Positions 37,832 through 47,376 of a stretch of 64,000 nucleotides of DNA are shown here, piece by piece. The notes beneath the pieces were generated by a model. That model was not told the DNA's origin and did no database searches. It saw nothing but the letters and a program-made list of their open reading frames with translations. Each line of letters opens with the position of its first letter. The stretch's first letter is position 1. Source of the DNA: Candidatus Nanopelagicales bacterium (GTDB lineage Bacteria > Actinomycetota > Actinomycetes > S36-B12); NCBI GenBank assembly GCA_028825115.1, contig JAPKAV010000004.1:1-64000 (forward strand), in the 5' to 3' direction. The position numbers and the translations under genes were made by a program.

Positions 37832-38401
37832 ATGGGTAGCCGCCGCGATGTGTTGAGCTTCGCCATTCTTGGTGTACTCGGTGATGGCCCCCAGCATGGT
37901 TATGAATTGCGGAAAAGCCTCACCACCATCCTCGGCCCGTTTCGGGCACTTTCCTACGGCTCTCTCTACCCCGCTCTCAAGCGAATGCGTGCCGCGAAAT
38001 TGATTGAGGAAGAATCACTAACTCCCGCCACGCAAAGTAGCGCACCAGTACTTTCCGGTAAGCGTGCCCGAATCGTGTATGCCATCACAGCCGAAGGTAA
38101 AGAGGTTTTTGGTGAATGGGCAAATAAGCCCGGGCCTGAAGCGTGGGAAGACGAAGGATTCGCCGCGCACCTTGCTTTTTTCTCTGCAACCGAAGCACGC
38201 ACCCGTCTTCGAATTCTTGAAGGTCGACGCTCACGGCTTGAGGAGCGAGTAGATGTATTACGTGACTCGCTGACCCGCAGTAAAGAGCGGGTTGACGCCT
38301 ACACACTTCAACTTCAGCAACATGGACTCGAAGGAGCCGAGCGCGAAGTGCGCTGGCTGACCGAATTAATTGATCAAGAGAAAGTAACCCAAGAGAGGTA
38401 A
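37832..38401 (+). CDS. PadR family transcriptional regulator
   Basis: VLSFAILGVLGDGPQHGYELRKSLTTIL...LSYGSLYPALKRMRAAKLIEEE. Confidence 0.9.
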   Translation: MGSRRDVLSFAILGVLGDGPQHGYELRKSLTTILGPFRALSYGSLYPALKRMRAAKLIEEESLTPATQSSAPVLSGKRARIVYAITAEGKEVFGEWANKPGPEAWEDEGFAAHLAFFSATEARTRLRILEGRRSRLEERVDVLRDSLTRSKERVDAYTLQLQQHGLEGAEREVRWLTELIDQEKVTQER

Positions 38402-38404
38402 GAA

Positions 38405-39499
38405 ATGACTGCACAATCCGGCGGAGAAATCCGTGTAGCAATTGTTGGTGTTGGAAACTGTGCTACATCCTTGATTCAAGGTGTGGAGTACTACAAGAAC
38501 GCCAAGGCCGGTGAGTTTGTCCCCGGACTCATGCACGTTCAGTTTGGCCCCTACCACGTGAATAGTGTTAAATTTGTTGTCGCCTTTGATGTTGACGCCA
38601 AGAAAGTCGGCCTCGACCTCGCCGATGCAATTGGGGCATCTGAGAACAACACAATTAAGTTGTGTGACGTCCCCACAACCGGAGTCAAAGTCTCACGTGG
38701 ACACACACTTGATGGACTTGGTAAGTACTACCGGGAAACCATCACCGAGTCTGACGCTGACGAGGTAAACGTCGTTCAAGCTCTCAAGGACGCACAGGTT
38801 GACGTTGTTGTGTGTTACCTACCAGTTGGTTCAGAAGATGCGGCCAAGTTCTACGCGCAGTGCGCAATTGATGCGGGTTGCGGATTTGTTAACGCTCTAC
38901 CTGTCTTTATTGCCGGCACACCCGAGTGGGCCAAGAAATTTGAAGATGCCGGTCTGCCGATTGTTGGCGACGACATTAAAAGCCAAGTAGGAGCGACAAT
39001 TACCCACCGCGTATTGGCTAAATTGTTCGAAGACCGCGGGGTAATTGTCGACCGCACCTACCAACTAAATGTTGGTGGGAACATGGACTTTAAGAACATG
39101 CTCGAACGTGATCGCCTTGAATCTAAAAAAATTTCGAAAACCCAATCGGTGACTTCTCAGCTCGCACATGACCTAGGTGAGAGAAATGTACATATCGGAC
39201 CTTCGGACTACATCGCCTGGCTTGATGACCGTAAATGGGCATTTGTTCGTCTTGAAGGTCGCGCATTCGGTGACGTCCCTTTGAACCTTGAGTACAAGCT
39301 CGAGGTGTGGGATTCACCCAACAGTGCTGGAGTAATCATTGACGCTGTGCGTGCAGCGAAAATTGCTATGGATCGCAAGATTGGTGGACCGGTTCTTTCG
39401 GCTTCCAGCTACTTCATGAAATCACCACCCGTTCAGTACAGTGACTCAGAAGCAAAGCAGGCTGTCGAAGACTTTATCTCCGGGACCATCGAAAAATAG
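38405..39499 (+). CDS. ino1: Inositol-3-phosphate synthase
   Basis: [24 protein letters not shown]...[31 protein letters not shown]...[18 protein letters not shown]. Confidence 0.95.
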   Translation: MTAQSGGEIRVAIVGVGNCATSLIQGVEYYKNAKAGEFVPGLMHVQFGPYHVNSVKFVVAFDVDAKKVGLDLADAIGASENNTIKLCDVPTTGVKVSRGHTLDGLGKYYRETITESDADEVNVVQALKDAQVDVVVCYLPVGSEDAAKFYAQCAIDAGCGFVNALPVFIAGTPEWAKKFEDAGLPIVGDDIKSQVGATITHRVLAKLFEDRGVIVDRTYQLNVGGNMDFKNMLERDRLESKKISKTQSVTSQLAHDLGERNVHIGPSDYIAWLDDRKWAFVRLEGRAFGDVPLNLEYKLEVWDSPNSAGVIIDAVRAAKIAMDRKIGGPVLSASSYFMKSPPVQYSDSEAKQAVEDFISGTIEK

Positions 39500-39527
39500 T
39501 TTCTCCGTAACCGGTAGCGTCGATATC

Positions 39528-40808
39528 ATGCAGGCACTACCGATTGTTCGGCAGCTGCTTCACCGTGCAGATTTTCGGGCGCTCTACAGCACCCGTTTAG
39601 TTGGTCAGTTTGGGGACGGTTTCTTCCAAGCAGCCCTTGCCTCATTCGTTCTTTTTTCACCAGAGCGTGAACCGAATGCCACCGCAATCGCGGTGGCATT
39701 CGGTATTTTACTACTTCCTTATTCCTTGATCGGGCCGTTTGTCGGAGTCTTTTTGGACAGATGGTCGCGTCGCAATATTTTGGTAAGGGCAAACCTGCTC
39801 AAAGCCTTACTTACGCTTCCTGTAATCGTCGCCGTCCTTGCTGGTGACGAATCAATTATTCTTGGGTGTTCTGTTTTGGTGGTTCTCGGTGTGGGTAGAT
39901 TTATTTTGGCGGGCCTGTCCGCATCCCTGCCCCATGTCGTGGCCGGGAAAGCACTTATTACTGCAAATGCTTTGACACCTACTTCAGGAACGATTGCTTT
40001 CGTTGTTGGTGCAACGACTGGTTTAGGAATCCGAGAAATATTTGGTGGTGGTGATCCTGGAAGTGTCGCACTTCTTCTATTTTCAATTGGCACATTTGTT
40101 TCTGCAGCTCTGATTGCCCGAACGTTTGGTGTCCTTGCGTTGGGACCATCTCACCGATTGAGCCCCTCAATGGTGGATTCGCTTCGAGGTGTCACAGGTG
40201 ATCTAGTTTCCGGGGTTCGTACCCTCCACTCACACCCAGACGCTGCCAGGGCCTTAATGCTTGTTGTGATTAATCGTGTGTCGTTTGGGGTGATAATCGG
40301 CGGATCACTCTTGCTCCTGCGCAACACATTCCACCAAAGCATCAACGCCAATGCAGCACTCGCCGACTTTGTGGTTCTTTCCGGTTGCGCGGCAACTGCA
40401 GCGCTCCTCGCTGCGATTTCAACACCGTGGATGACCCGGAAGATTGGGATACCCCACTGGTCGGCACTAACCGTAGGCCAGGCCTCAATCGGTATGTTAA
40501 TATTCGCTTTAGGCGCTACTGGCCAAAACTTTCCGTTGCTGCTCCTCGCCGGATTTAGTCTCGGCTTTGCTGGCCAAGCAGTCAAAGTGTGCTCGGACAC
40601 AGTGATTCAAAAACAAATCCCGGATACCAGCCTGGGTCGGGTCTTTGCGCTATTCGACATGAGTGTCAATGTTGCATTGGTTTTAGGGATTATCGCGGTG
40701 GCACTGCTCTCTCCCATTACTGGTGTTGCTCCACTCCTTTATCTGGGCGTTGGTGCCGGATTGACTGTGGCTAGTTACTGGTATTGGCGCACCGATCGCC
40801 ACAGTTAA
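39528..40808 (+). CDS. MFS transporter
   Basis: FRALYSTRLVGQFGDGFFQAALASFVLF...FVGVFLDRWSRRNILVRANLL; many hydrophobic segments. Confidence 0.87.
   Translation: MQALPIVRQLLHRADFRALYSTRLVGQFGDGFFQAALASFVLFSPEREPNATAIAVAFGILLLPYSLIGPFVGVFLDRWSRRNILVRANLLKALLTLPVIVAVLAGDESIILGCSVLVVLGVGRFILAGLSASLPHVVAGKALITANALTPTSGTIAFVVGATTGLGIREIFGGGDPGSVALLLFSIGTFVSAALIARTFGVLALGPSHRLSPSMVDSLRGVTGDLVSGVRTLHSHPDAARALMLVVINRVSFGVIIGGSLLLLRNTFHQSINANAALADFVVLSGCAATAALLAAISTPWMTRKIGIPHWSALTVGQASIGMLIFALGATGQNFPLLLLAGFSLGFAGQAVKVCSDTVIQKQIPDTSLGRVFALFDMSVNVALVLGIIAVALLSPITGVAPLLYLGVGAGLTVASYWYWRTDRHS
39671..39704. repeat. Perfect 15-bp inverted repeat with 4-nt loop inside the MFS coding sequence
   Basis: ACCGAATGCCACCGC-AATC-GCGGTGGCATTCGGT. 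Confidence 0.95.
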
Positions 40809-40874
40809 ATCGGATTTGGGGTTATCCCTTAACAAGACCACCCAGTTGACTACTAGGTCGTGTAGGATTTTTGT

Positions 40875-42143
40875 ATGTCTCATACAGCTACGGACCAGTA
40901 TCAGCGCAGTCCAGTGACACGAGATCGAATCCGTCCGCGAACTATTTTCTCGGTCATAGTTTTCGTCCTTGCAACGGTTCTCACCCCTGTGGCTGTTGCC
41001 GGGCACTGGGCTCACACCACAATTTTGGATACGGAACGGTACATCGAAACCGTAGGTCCAATTGCTAGCAGCCCTGAAGTACAAGAAGCTTTCGCCGGAA
41101 TTGTCACCGACGCAATTGTGGACCAGATTGATACGGAGTCACTGGTGGGTGAATTCCTCGGTGGAATTCTGCCGAGCAACCCGTTAACAGATCGACTTGC
41201 AGGTCCCCTCGCATCCGGGATTAATGGTTTGATCGGTCAAGCGGTCGACTCTTTTGTTTCTTCCGATTTATTCACCAACGCGTGGATAAAACTCAATACG
41301 GCGGCCCAAAAAGGTTTAGTTGCTATCTTAAAAAATGAGCCAAGCGGTCCAATCGAGATTCAGGGCGACGACGTAGTCTTAAATCTCGACACAATAATTG
41401 ATCTTGCGCAGCAAAGATTAGTCGATGAGGGGCTTTCTTTCGCTGCTAATGTCACCATTCCACCCACGGACAAGCAGTTTGTATTGATGACCGCTCCAGC
41501 TTTAAATCAGGCCCGGACTTTCTATTCGTTCTCGGCACCAATTCTTAATTGGATCGTAGTGATAGTGGCAGCAATGTTCATTCTCGCAATCTTGCTCGCT
41601 CGTCGGAGAGCACGAGCAACGGTTGCCGCGGGAATCGCAGTTTTTGGTTCATCTCTTGTGCTGTACTCCATGATTACATTTGGTGAAGGAGTAGTCACTA
41701 ATCAATTTGAGGGTAGTATATTTAACGGAGCAGTGGTCGTTGTCTACCAAAACTTCTTGAGCTATCTTGTTTCAGGATTACAGGCCTTATTCGCCCTCAG
41801 TGTGATCGTGATTGTGGGCGGTTGGTTGGCTGGTCGAACTAATTCCGCAGATTACGTTCGCGGCCTCTTCACGCGCGGCCTCACAGAGATTGCCGATCTC
41901 ACTGGTTGGGATACGGGAGTGAAACTCTCTCCATACGCCCCGGTTATCCGCTTGGTTGTTGTGTGCGCCTGGTTGCTCGTGCTACTTGGTGGCACTCTCC
42001 TTGGCACCTTTAATGGGGTTTTGTTCACACTACTTTTGGCGGGGATATGGACCGGGTTGGAAATTCTTATCCGCGCTCGGCCCACCACAGAAGAAGCTGT
42101 TCCTGAGCCAGTTGAGGTGCCAGTGGCCCCTGATCAAGTCTGA
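40875..42143 (+). CDS. Membrane protein of unknown function (actinobacterial)
   Basis: Long ORF with N-terminal TM, extracellular region and C-terminal TM helices. Confidence 0.75.
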   Translation: MSHTATDQYQRSPVTRDRIRPRTIFSVIVFVLATVLTPVAVAGHWAHTTILDTERYIETVGPIASSPEVQEAFAGIVTDAIVDQIDTESLVGEFLGGILPSNPLTDRLAGPLASGINGLIGQAVDSFVSSDLFTNAWIKLNTAAQKGLVAILKNEPSGPIEIQGDDVVLNLDTIIDLAQQRLVDEGLSFAANVTIPPTDKQFVLMTAPALNQARTFYSFSAPILNWIVVIVAAMFILAILLARRRARATVAAGIAVFGSSLVLYSMITFGEGVVTNQFEGSIFNGAVVVVYQNFLSYLVSGLQALFALSVIVIVGGWLAGRTNSADYVRGLFTRGLTEIADLTGWDTGVKLSPYAPVIRLVVVCAWLLVLLGGTLLGTFNGVLFTLLLAGIWTGLEILIRARPTTEEAVPEPVEVPVAPDQV

Positions 42144-43509
42144 GGTCCAAGAGGAACTTATACGCTTCCCCCACTTCACGGCCCGGTCCGATTCCTAAAA
42201 TTTCCATAATCTGGGCACCGTTGAGATCAGGTCTGATCGAGTCGAGTTCCTCTCGTTCCTGTAGGTCAGCAATTCGTTGTTCCAAGCCATCATAGGCTTT
42301 TTGTAACGCTTCAGCCCGGCGTTTATTGCGGGTGGTTGAGTCAGCTCGAGTCAGTTTGTGGAGTCGAATCAGAAGTGGTCCGGCATCGCGCACGTATCGG
42401 CGAACAGCGGAGTCACTCCATTCACCGGTGCCGTATCCATGAAAACGTAAATGTAATTCAACCAATTGTGAGACTTCGTCAATTTGTTCGTTACTAAACC
42501 GTAGGAATTTCATGCGCTTCTTTGTCATGCGAGCGCCCACTGTCTCATGGTGGTGAAAAGAAACTCTGCCATCAGACTCAAATTTTCGGGTTTTAGGTTT
42601 TCCGATGTCATGTAGCAGCGCCGCCATCCGCAGGATTAAGTCGCCGGGTAGTTGCGGTTCGTGGCCAGTTTCCAAATCAATTGCTTGCTCCAGAACTTTG
42701 AGTGTATGTTCATAAACATCTTTGTGGTGGTGGTGTTCATCTTCTTCCAATTGCAAGAGCGGTAGTTCCGGTAGTACGTATTCCGCCAACCCTGTTTCCA
42801 CCATGACCGTCAAACCAACTCGGGGGTGATTAGACATAACGATCTTGATCAATTCTTCACGGATTCGCTCAGCCGATACTATGTCAAGCCGCGATGCCAT
42901 CTCGCGCATTGCATCAATTACGTCAGCCGCAATCGAAAACTGCAGCTGGGAGGCGAAACGTGCCGCCCGCAGCATTCGTAGGGGATCATCAGAAAATGAC
43001 TGTACCGGTGTGAATGGTGTGCGTAGGATCTTTTTTTCTAAATCTTTTAAGCCTTCAAATAGATCCACAAACTCCAATGTGGGAAGTATCAATGCCATTG
43101 CATTTACCGTGAAGTCACGGCGGCCAAGGTCAGCCGCTAATTCAGATCCAAACTCGACATCAGGCTTGCGGGAGTCTGGGTTGTAATTTTCACTGCGATA
43201 GGTAGTGATCTCAATTTGGCGATCATCCTTGCTTGCGCTAATCGTGCCAAATGCGATTCCGGTATCCCACGTGTTTTCAGCCCACCCACCCAACAGGTGC
43301 TTAATCTGGGTCGGTTCTGCGCTCGTGGTGAAGTCGAGATCGGCTAACGCAGAGGTTCGGCCTAAAAAAGCATCCCGAACCGGGCCGCCAACCAAGGCAA
43401 TTTCATGGCCGGCATTGTGAAAAAGGGTGCCCAGTTCATAGAGCAGGCCCGCTACTGGGGCCAGGCTCTCGAGCGCTTGACGCTGTAAAGAAGTGGACAC
43501 GGCAGCCAA
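42067..43509 (-). CDS. pcnA: CCA tRNA nucleotidyltransferase / polyA polymerase family
   Basis: GHEIALVGGPVRDAFLGRTSALADLDFTTSAEP, RRDFTVNAMAL, LRAARFASQL, HHHKDVYEHTLKVL HD domain. Confidence 0.93.
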   Translation of the reverse strand: MAAVSTSLQRQALESLAPVAGLLYELGTLFHNAGHEIALVGGPVRDAFLGRTSALADLDFTTSAEPTQIKHLLGGWAENTWDTGIAFGTISASKDDRQIEITTYRSENYNPDSRKPDVEFGSELAADLGRRDFTVNAMALILPTLEFVDLFEGLKDLEKKILRTPFTPVQSFSDDPLRMLRAARFASQLQFSIAADVIDAMREMASRLDIVSAERIREELIKIVMSNHPRVGLTVMVETGLAEYVLPELPLLQLEEDEHHHHKDVYEHTLKVLEQAIDLETGHEPQLPGDLILRMAALLHDIGKPKTRKFESDGRVSFHHHETVGARMTKKRMKFLRFSNEQIDEVSQLVELHLRFHGYGTGEWSDSAVRRYVRDAGPLLIRLHKLTRADSTTRNKRRAEALQKAYDGLEQRIADLQEREELDSIRPDLNGAQIMEILGIGPGREVGEAYKFLLDLRLDQGPLAPQLAQEQLLLWWAERG

Positions 43510-43541
43510 GGTTACCCACCCGATGCGTTTATCCTCACTAC

Positions 43542-45716
43542 ATGGTGTTTTTGAGCGACCGAACCCGCTCTGGGCACAGCTCTGTGTTGGTCATCTCCTT
43601 CTTCGTGTCAACTATTGGATTAATGGGCCTTGGGTCATCCCCGGTGGCAGCTGACCCCACCGGGTCAGTAATTGCTGTTGTGGTCGATCGCATTACTCCC
43701 ATTGCCCCACAACCCGGTGACACGTTGCGTATCTCGGGAAAGTTGCTTAATTCGTCAGATTCGCCCCTGACCAAGGTGTCCGCCCGGTTAGGTATCTCGG
43801 CGAGTCCCCTTGAACAGCGGGCCCAGATCGCACAGCAATCAGAGCTTGAGCTCAACCCGGAAGCCGAGCCGGTTAACTACTTTCTGAACAAAACCAAAGT
43901 CCCCATCAGTGAGGCATTGCTGCCGGGTGATGAAGCAAACTTTGCGGTCAGCATCCCGGTCAACGACCTACCCCTTGGGCGAGACGGTGTCTACACGCTG
44001 ATGGTGGAAGTTCTGGGTACTGATGGCGCGGGACAAATGGGCCGTCAGGGTGGTTTTCGCACCTTCATGCCGTGGATGGGTCCGGACTCAAATCCAATCG
44101 ACTTAGTCTGGCTGTGGCCACTTATCGACTACCCGGCCCAGGAAGCCAATAAAATTTTGTTAAGTGACGAGGTCCCTCGATCGTTGGCTCCTGGTGGTCG
44201 GTTGGATTCCCTTCTCACGGTCGGCGCCAATAATGCCGACAAGGTGAGTTGGGTCGCTGATCCGCAGCTTCTTCAAGTTTCCCAGGACATGGCCCGTGGC
44301 TATCAAGTGCGTAACGGTCAGTCACTTTCGGTCGGTGATCTTTCTGCTGAGTCGGGTCAGTGGATATCCCGGTTGACAGATGCCCTCCTCGCCAGTCAAG
44401 ATCTTGAGTCTGTGAAATCCGGGAAAAATGATCGTTTACCACTGTGGGTGACTCCTTACGCTGACATCGATGCTGGAGCAGTAATCGGAGCCGGCATGGG
44501 AACCAATGTTGTTCGTTCCACCACCATGGCCTCAAGTGTTGCATCCAATGTTTTGGGACAGGCCGTGAGTGAAACTTTGTATTGGGCACCAAGTGGGAGG
44601 CTGAATAAGGACACGGATGACCTACTTGCATCAAGTGGTGTTCGCACGGTAATCCTTCGTGCGAACGCACTGCCTCCATCACAACCCAATACGCTTTCAA
44701 CCGGGCTCGGAGTATTGGGAACAACCTATGGTGGCATGGATGCAGTGCTGGTTGATCCCGGCTTAAGCACAACACTTGGTCTCAATCAGTCTTCTCAATC
44801 AAGTGCAATTTTGATGCGTCAGCGATTCCTTGCCGAAACGGCGTTAATGAGTCAACTGATTCGTGAAGATGCACCTTCACGAATGATCGTTGCCGGACCA
44901 CGGGATATCCGGTGGAATCCTTCTCCCCAAGCCTTGAGCACACTCCTAGGTGCAACGGGGTCTGTTCCTTGGCTGCAATCTGCATCTCTTTCAGACCTAC
45001 TTGCGGAAAACAGCACCGCAATTGCTCGCAAACGCGGTGGCTACGGCACTAAATCTCAAAAAGCCGAGTTACCGACGGCCTATTTGAAAAAAGTCAAAAG
45101 GGCAAGTGGTGAACTTGCCGCGCTTACAGCAGTACTTGATAACCCCCTTGGCATAACGCGCCCATATGCCGAAGCAATCTTACGCGCGCAATCAAGTGCT
45201 TGGCGCGTTGATCCCGCCACAGGTGAGGAATTAATTTCGAGTATTACCACGAGTTTACAAGATCAAACTGACAAAGTTTATGCCCTCTCACAAGGGACCA
45301 TCACCCTTTCGGGTGAAGGTGGTCTAGTCCCAGTGACTATCGCAAATGATCTTGACCGTTCCGTCACAATTGGTGTGCAACTGCGTGGAGATCCCCGTGC
45401 TCGTGTAGAAAGTGATCCACTCTACGAAATCACCATTGAACCGGGAAAAAAGGTCAGTGTTGAACTCGAAGCGACGATTGTTGGGGGTAGCACTTTGAGT
45501 GCTGGTGTCCAACTGCTCACCCCTGAAGGCCAAAAATTTGGCCGTGTGGCCCAGATCGAGTTGGTGTCAACCGCATATGCTCGTGCTGCAGGCTGGGTGA
45601 TCGGCGCCGCTTTCGTTGCCATTTTGCTTTTCGTTGTCGTAGGAATTACCCGGCGAGTTCACAAGGCGGCTACCAAGGCTCTGTCGGATTCACAGAAGAA
45701 TGGTCCACATGTCTGA
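43542..45716 (+). CDS. DUF6049-type exported membrane-anchored protein upstream of murJ
   Basis: N-terminal signal segment, C-terminal TM helix, position directly upstream of murJ. Confidence 0.78.
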   Translation: MVFLSDRTRSGHSSVLVISFFVSTIGLMGLGSSPVAADPTGSVIAVVVDRITPIAPQPGDTLRISGKLLNSSDSPLTKVSARLGISASPLEQRAQIAQQSELELNPEAEPVNYFLNKTKVPISEALLPGDEANFAVSIPVNDLPLGRDGVYTLMVEVLGTDGAGQMGRQGGFRTFMPWMGPDSNPIDLVWLWPLIDYPAQEANKILLSDEVPRSLAPGGRLDSLLTVGANNADKVSWVADPQLLQVSQDMARGYQVRNGQSLSVGDLSAESGQWISRLTDALLASQDLESVKSGKNDRLPLWVTPYADIDAGAVIGAGMGTNVVRSTTMASSVASNVLGQAVSETLYWAPSGRLNKDTDDLLASSGVRTVILRANALPPSQPNTLSTGLGVLGTTYGGMDAVLVDPGLSTTLGLNQSSQSSAILMRQRFLAETALMSQLIREDAPSRMIVAGPRDIRWNPSPQALSTLLGATGSVPWLQSASLSDLLAENSTAIARKRGGYGTKSQKAELPTAYLKKVKRASGELAALTAVLDNPLGITRPYAEAILRAQSSAWRVDPATGEELISSITTSLQDQTDKVYALSQGTITLSGEGGLVPVTIANDLDRSVTIGVQLRGDPRARVESDPLYEITIEPGKKVSVELEATIVGGSTLSAGVQLLTPEGQKFGRVAQIELVSTAYARAAGWVIGAAFVAILLFVVVGITRRVHKAATKALSDSQKNGPHV

Positions 45717-47376
45717 ACGAGCGTTACTCGGTCCCAGCGCCGTTATGGCAGTGGGAACTGTCACCTCACGGGTCACTGGGGTCGTGCGCGACATAACCAT
45801 GACGGCCGCATTGGGGTTCTTTTTAGTATCTGATGCATTTTCACTTGGTAACTCCTTACCTAACATGATTTATATTCTGGTGATTGGTGGTGCTCTTAAC
45901 GCGGTATTCATTCCACAACTCGTCCGTAAAATGAAAGACGATGCAGATGGTGGCCGCGCCTACGCAGACCGTTTGATCACGCTCACCGCAATTGTTCTTT
46001 TTGTTTTGTCAGTTTTAGCAATTGTTACTGCCCCTCTTATTGTCACGCTTTACACGCCAAGTGACTACCCAAAAAATGAATTTGATCTGGCTGTCGCATT
46101 TACGCGTCTATGTTTACCGCAAATATTTTTCTATGGAATTTACACAATGTTCAGTCAAGTATTAAACACCAGAGGAAAATTCGGTGCACCAATGTTCGCA
46201 CCGATCGCCAACAATATTGTCGCGATTTCTACTTTCCTGTTGTTCATCTATTTCGCTGGAACTGCTGCGGCCGCAGAAGGAAACCTGTCATCGGGTCAGG
46301 TGTGGTTGTTGGGATTGGGAACAACCCTGGGTGTTGTTGCCCAAGCATTAATTTTGATACCTGTTCTCATTCGAGCCGGTTACATGTGGCGGCCACGGTT
46401 TGATTTGCGTGGTCACGGTCTAGGTAAAACTGGAAAGCTCGCGGTGTGGACAATTGGACTAGTAATGGTCAATCAATTGACATACATCGTGATCACTCGA
46501 CTTGCTACCCAGGCCAATGTCAACGCGGCGGCCCAAGAAGTTGTTGCTGCCGGGTTCACTACCTACCAAAAAGCACACTTAGTCTTTATGCTCCCACACA
46601 GTGTTATCACAGTTTCTATCGTTACAGCTCTACTTCCCGCGTTGAGTCGAGTAGCACACGCAGGGAAACTTTCGCAGGTTGGTCGTGATATCTCCAGCGC
46701 TTTGCGACTCGTGTCATTTTTTATTATTCCCGTCACTGCCATTCTGTTCGTAGTTGGGATTTCGGTGGCGGTCCTACTCTTCGGATTTGGTGCGGCAACA
46801 ACGCAGCAAGCTGAACTCATGGGTCAAGTAATTTCAATCTTCATGCTCGGCATGATTCCTTTTACACTTTTTTATGTGTTGTTGCGTGGTTATTACTCAT
46901 TAGAGGACACTAAAACCCCTTTCTTCATTACTGTGATTTTTTCCCTTGTTCTTTTGATATTGCTCATTCCTTTCTTTGATAACTTCACTGGTGGTGGTGC
47001 ACAAATTTCCTTTATGGCGGCCTGTTATAGCGGGTCCTACTGGGTTGGATTACTCATCGCTTGGATTGTGTTGGCCCGTAAACTTGGTGGATTGCAATCT
47101 GGCACCACGATTGCGTCGATTACCCGAATGGGGGTCGCTGGACTCTTTTCAGTATTCGTCATGCTGCTCGCCCAAAACCAACTCAATAATGTGATGTTCG
47201 GATCGAGCGAAAGTGTTGATCTGACTGACAAAGTTAGTGTGCTGATTCGCTTACTTGTTGTTGTTTGTGTCGGGGTAATGTCTTATCTTCTCACGGCTTG
47301 GATTTTCCGGGTACCGGAAATCACCCTTACCTACCGTGTCATTCGTGACAAACTAGGAGCTAGGGTGAAATCGTGA
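45700..47376 (+). CDS. murJ: Murein biosynthesis integral membrane protein MurJ (MviN)
   Basis: AVGTVTSRVTGVVRDITMTAALGFFLVSDAFSLGNSLPNMIYILVIGGALNAVFIPQLVR. Confidence 0.95.
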   Translation: MVHMSERALLGPSAVMAVGTVTSRVTGVVRDITMTAALGFFLVSDAFSLGNSLPNMIYILVIGGALNAVFIPQLVRKMKDDADGGRAYADRLITLTAIVLFVLSVLAIVTAPLIVTLYTPSDYPKNEFDLAVAFTRLCLPQIFFYGIYTMFSQVLNTRGKFGAPMFAPIANNIVAISTFLLFIYFAGTAAAAEGNLSSGQVWLLGLGTTLGVVAQALILIPVLIRAGYMWRPRFDLRGHGLGKTGKLAVWTIGLVMVNQLTYIVITRLATQANVNAAAQEVVAAGFTTYQKAHLVFMLPHSVITVSIVTALLPALSRVAHAGKLSQVGRDISSALRLVSFFIIPVTAILFVVGISVAVLLFGFGAATTQQAELMGQVISIFMLGMIPFTLFYVLLRGYYSLEDTKTPFFITVIFSLVLLILLIPFFDNFTGGGAQISFMAACYSGSYWVGLLIAWIVLARKLGGLQSGTTIASITRMGVAGLFSVFVMLLAQNQLNNVMFGSSESVDLTDKVSVLIRLLVVVCVGVMSYLLTAWIFRVPEITLTYRVIRDKLGARVKS

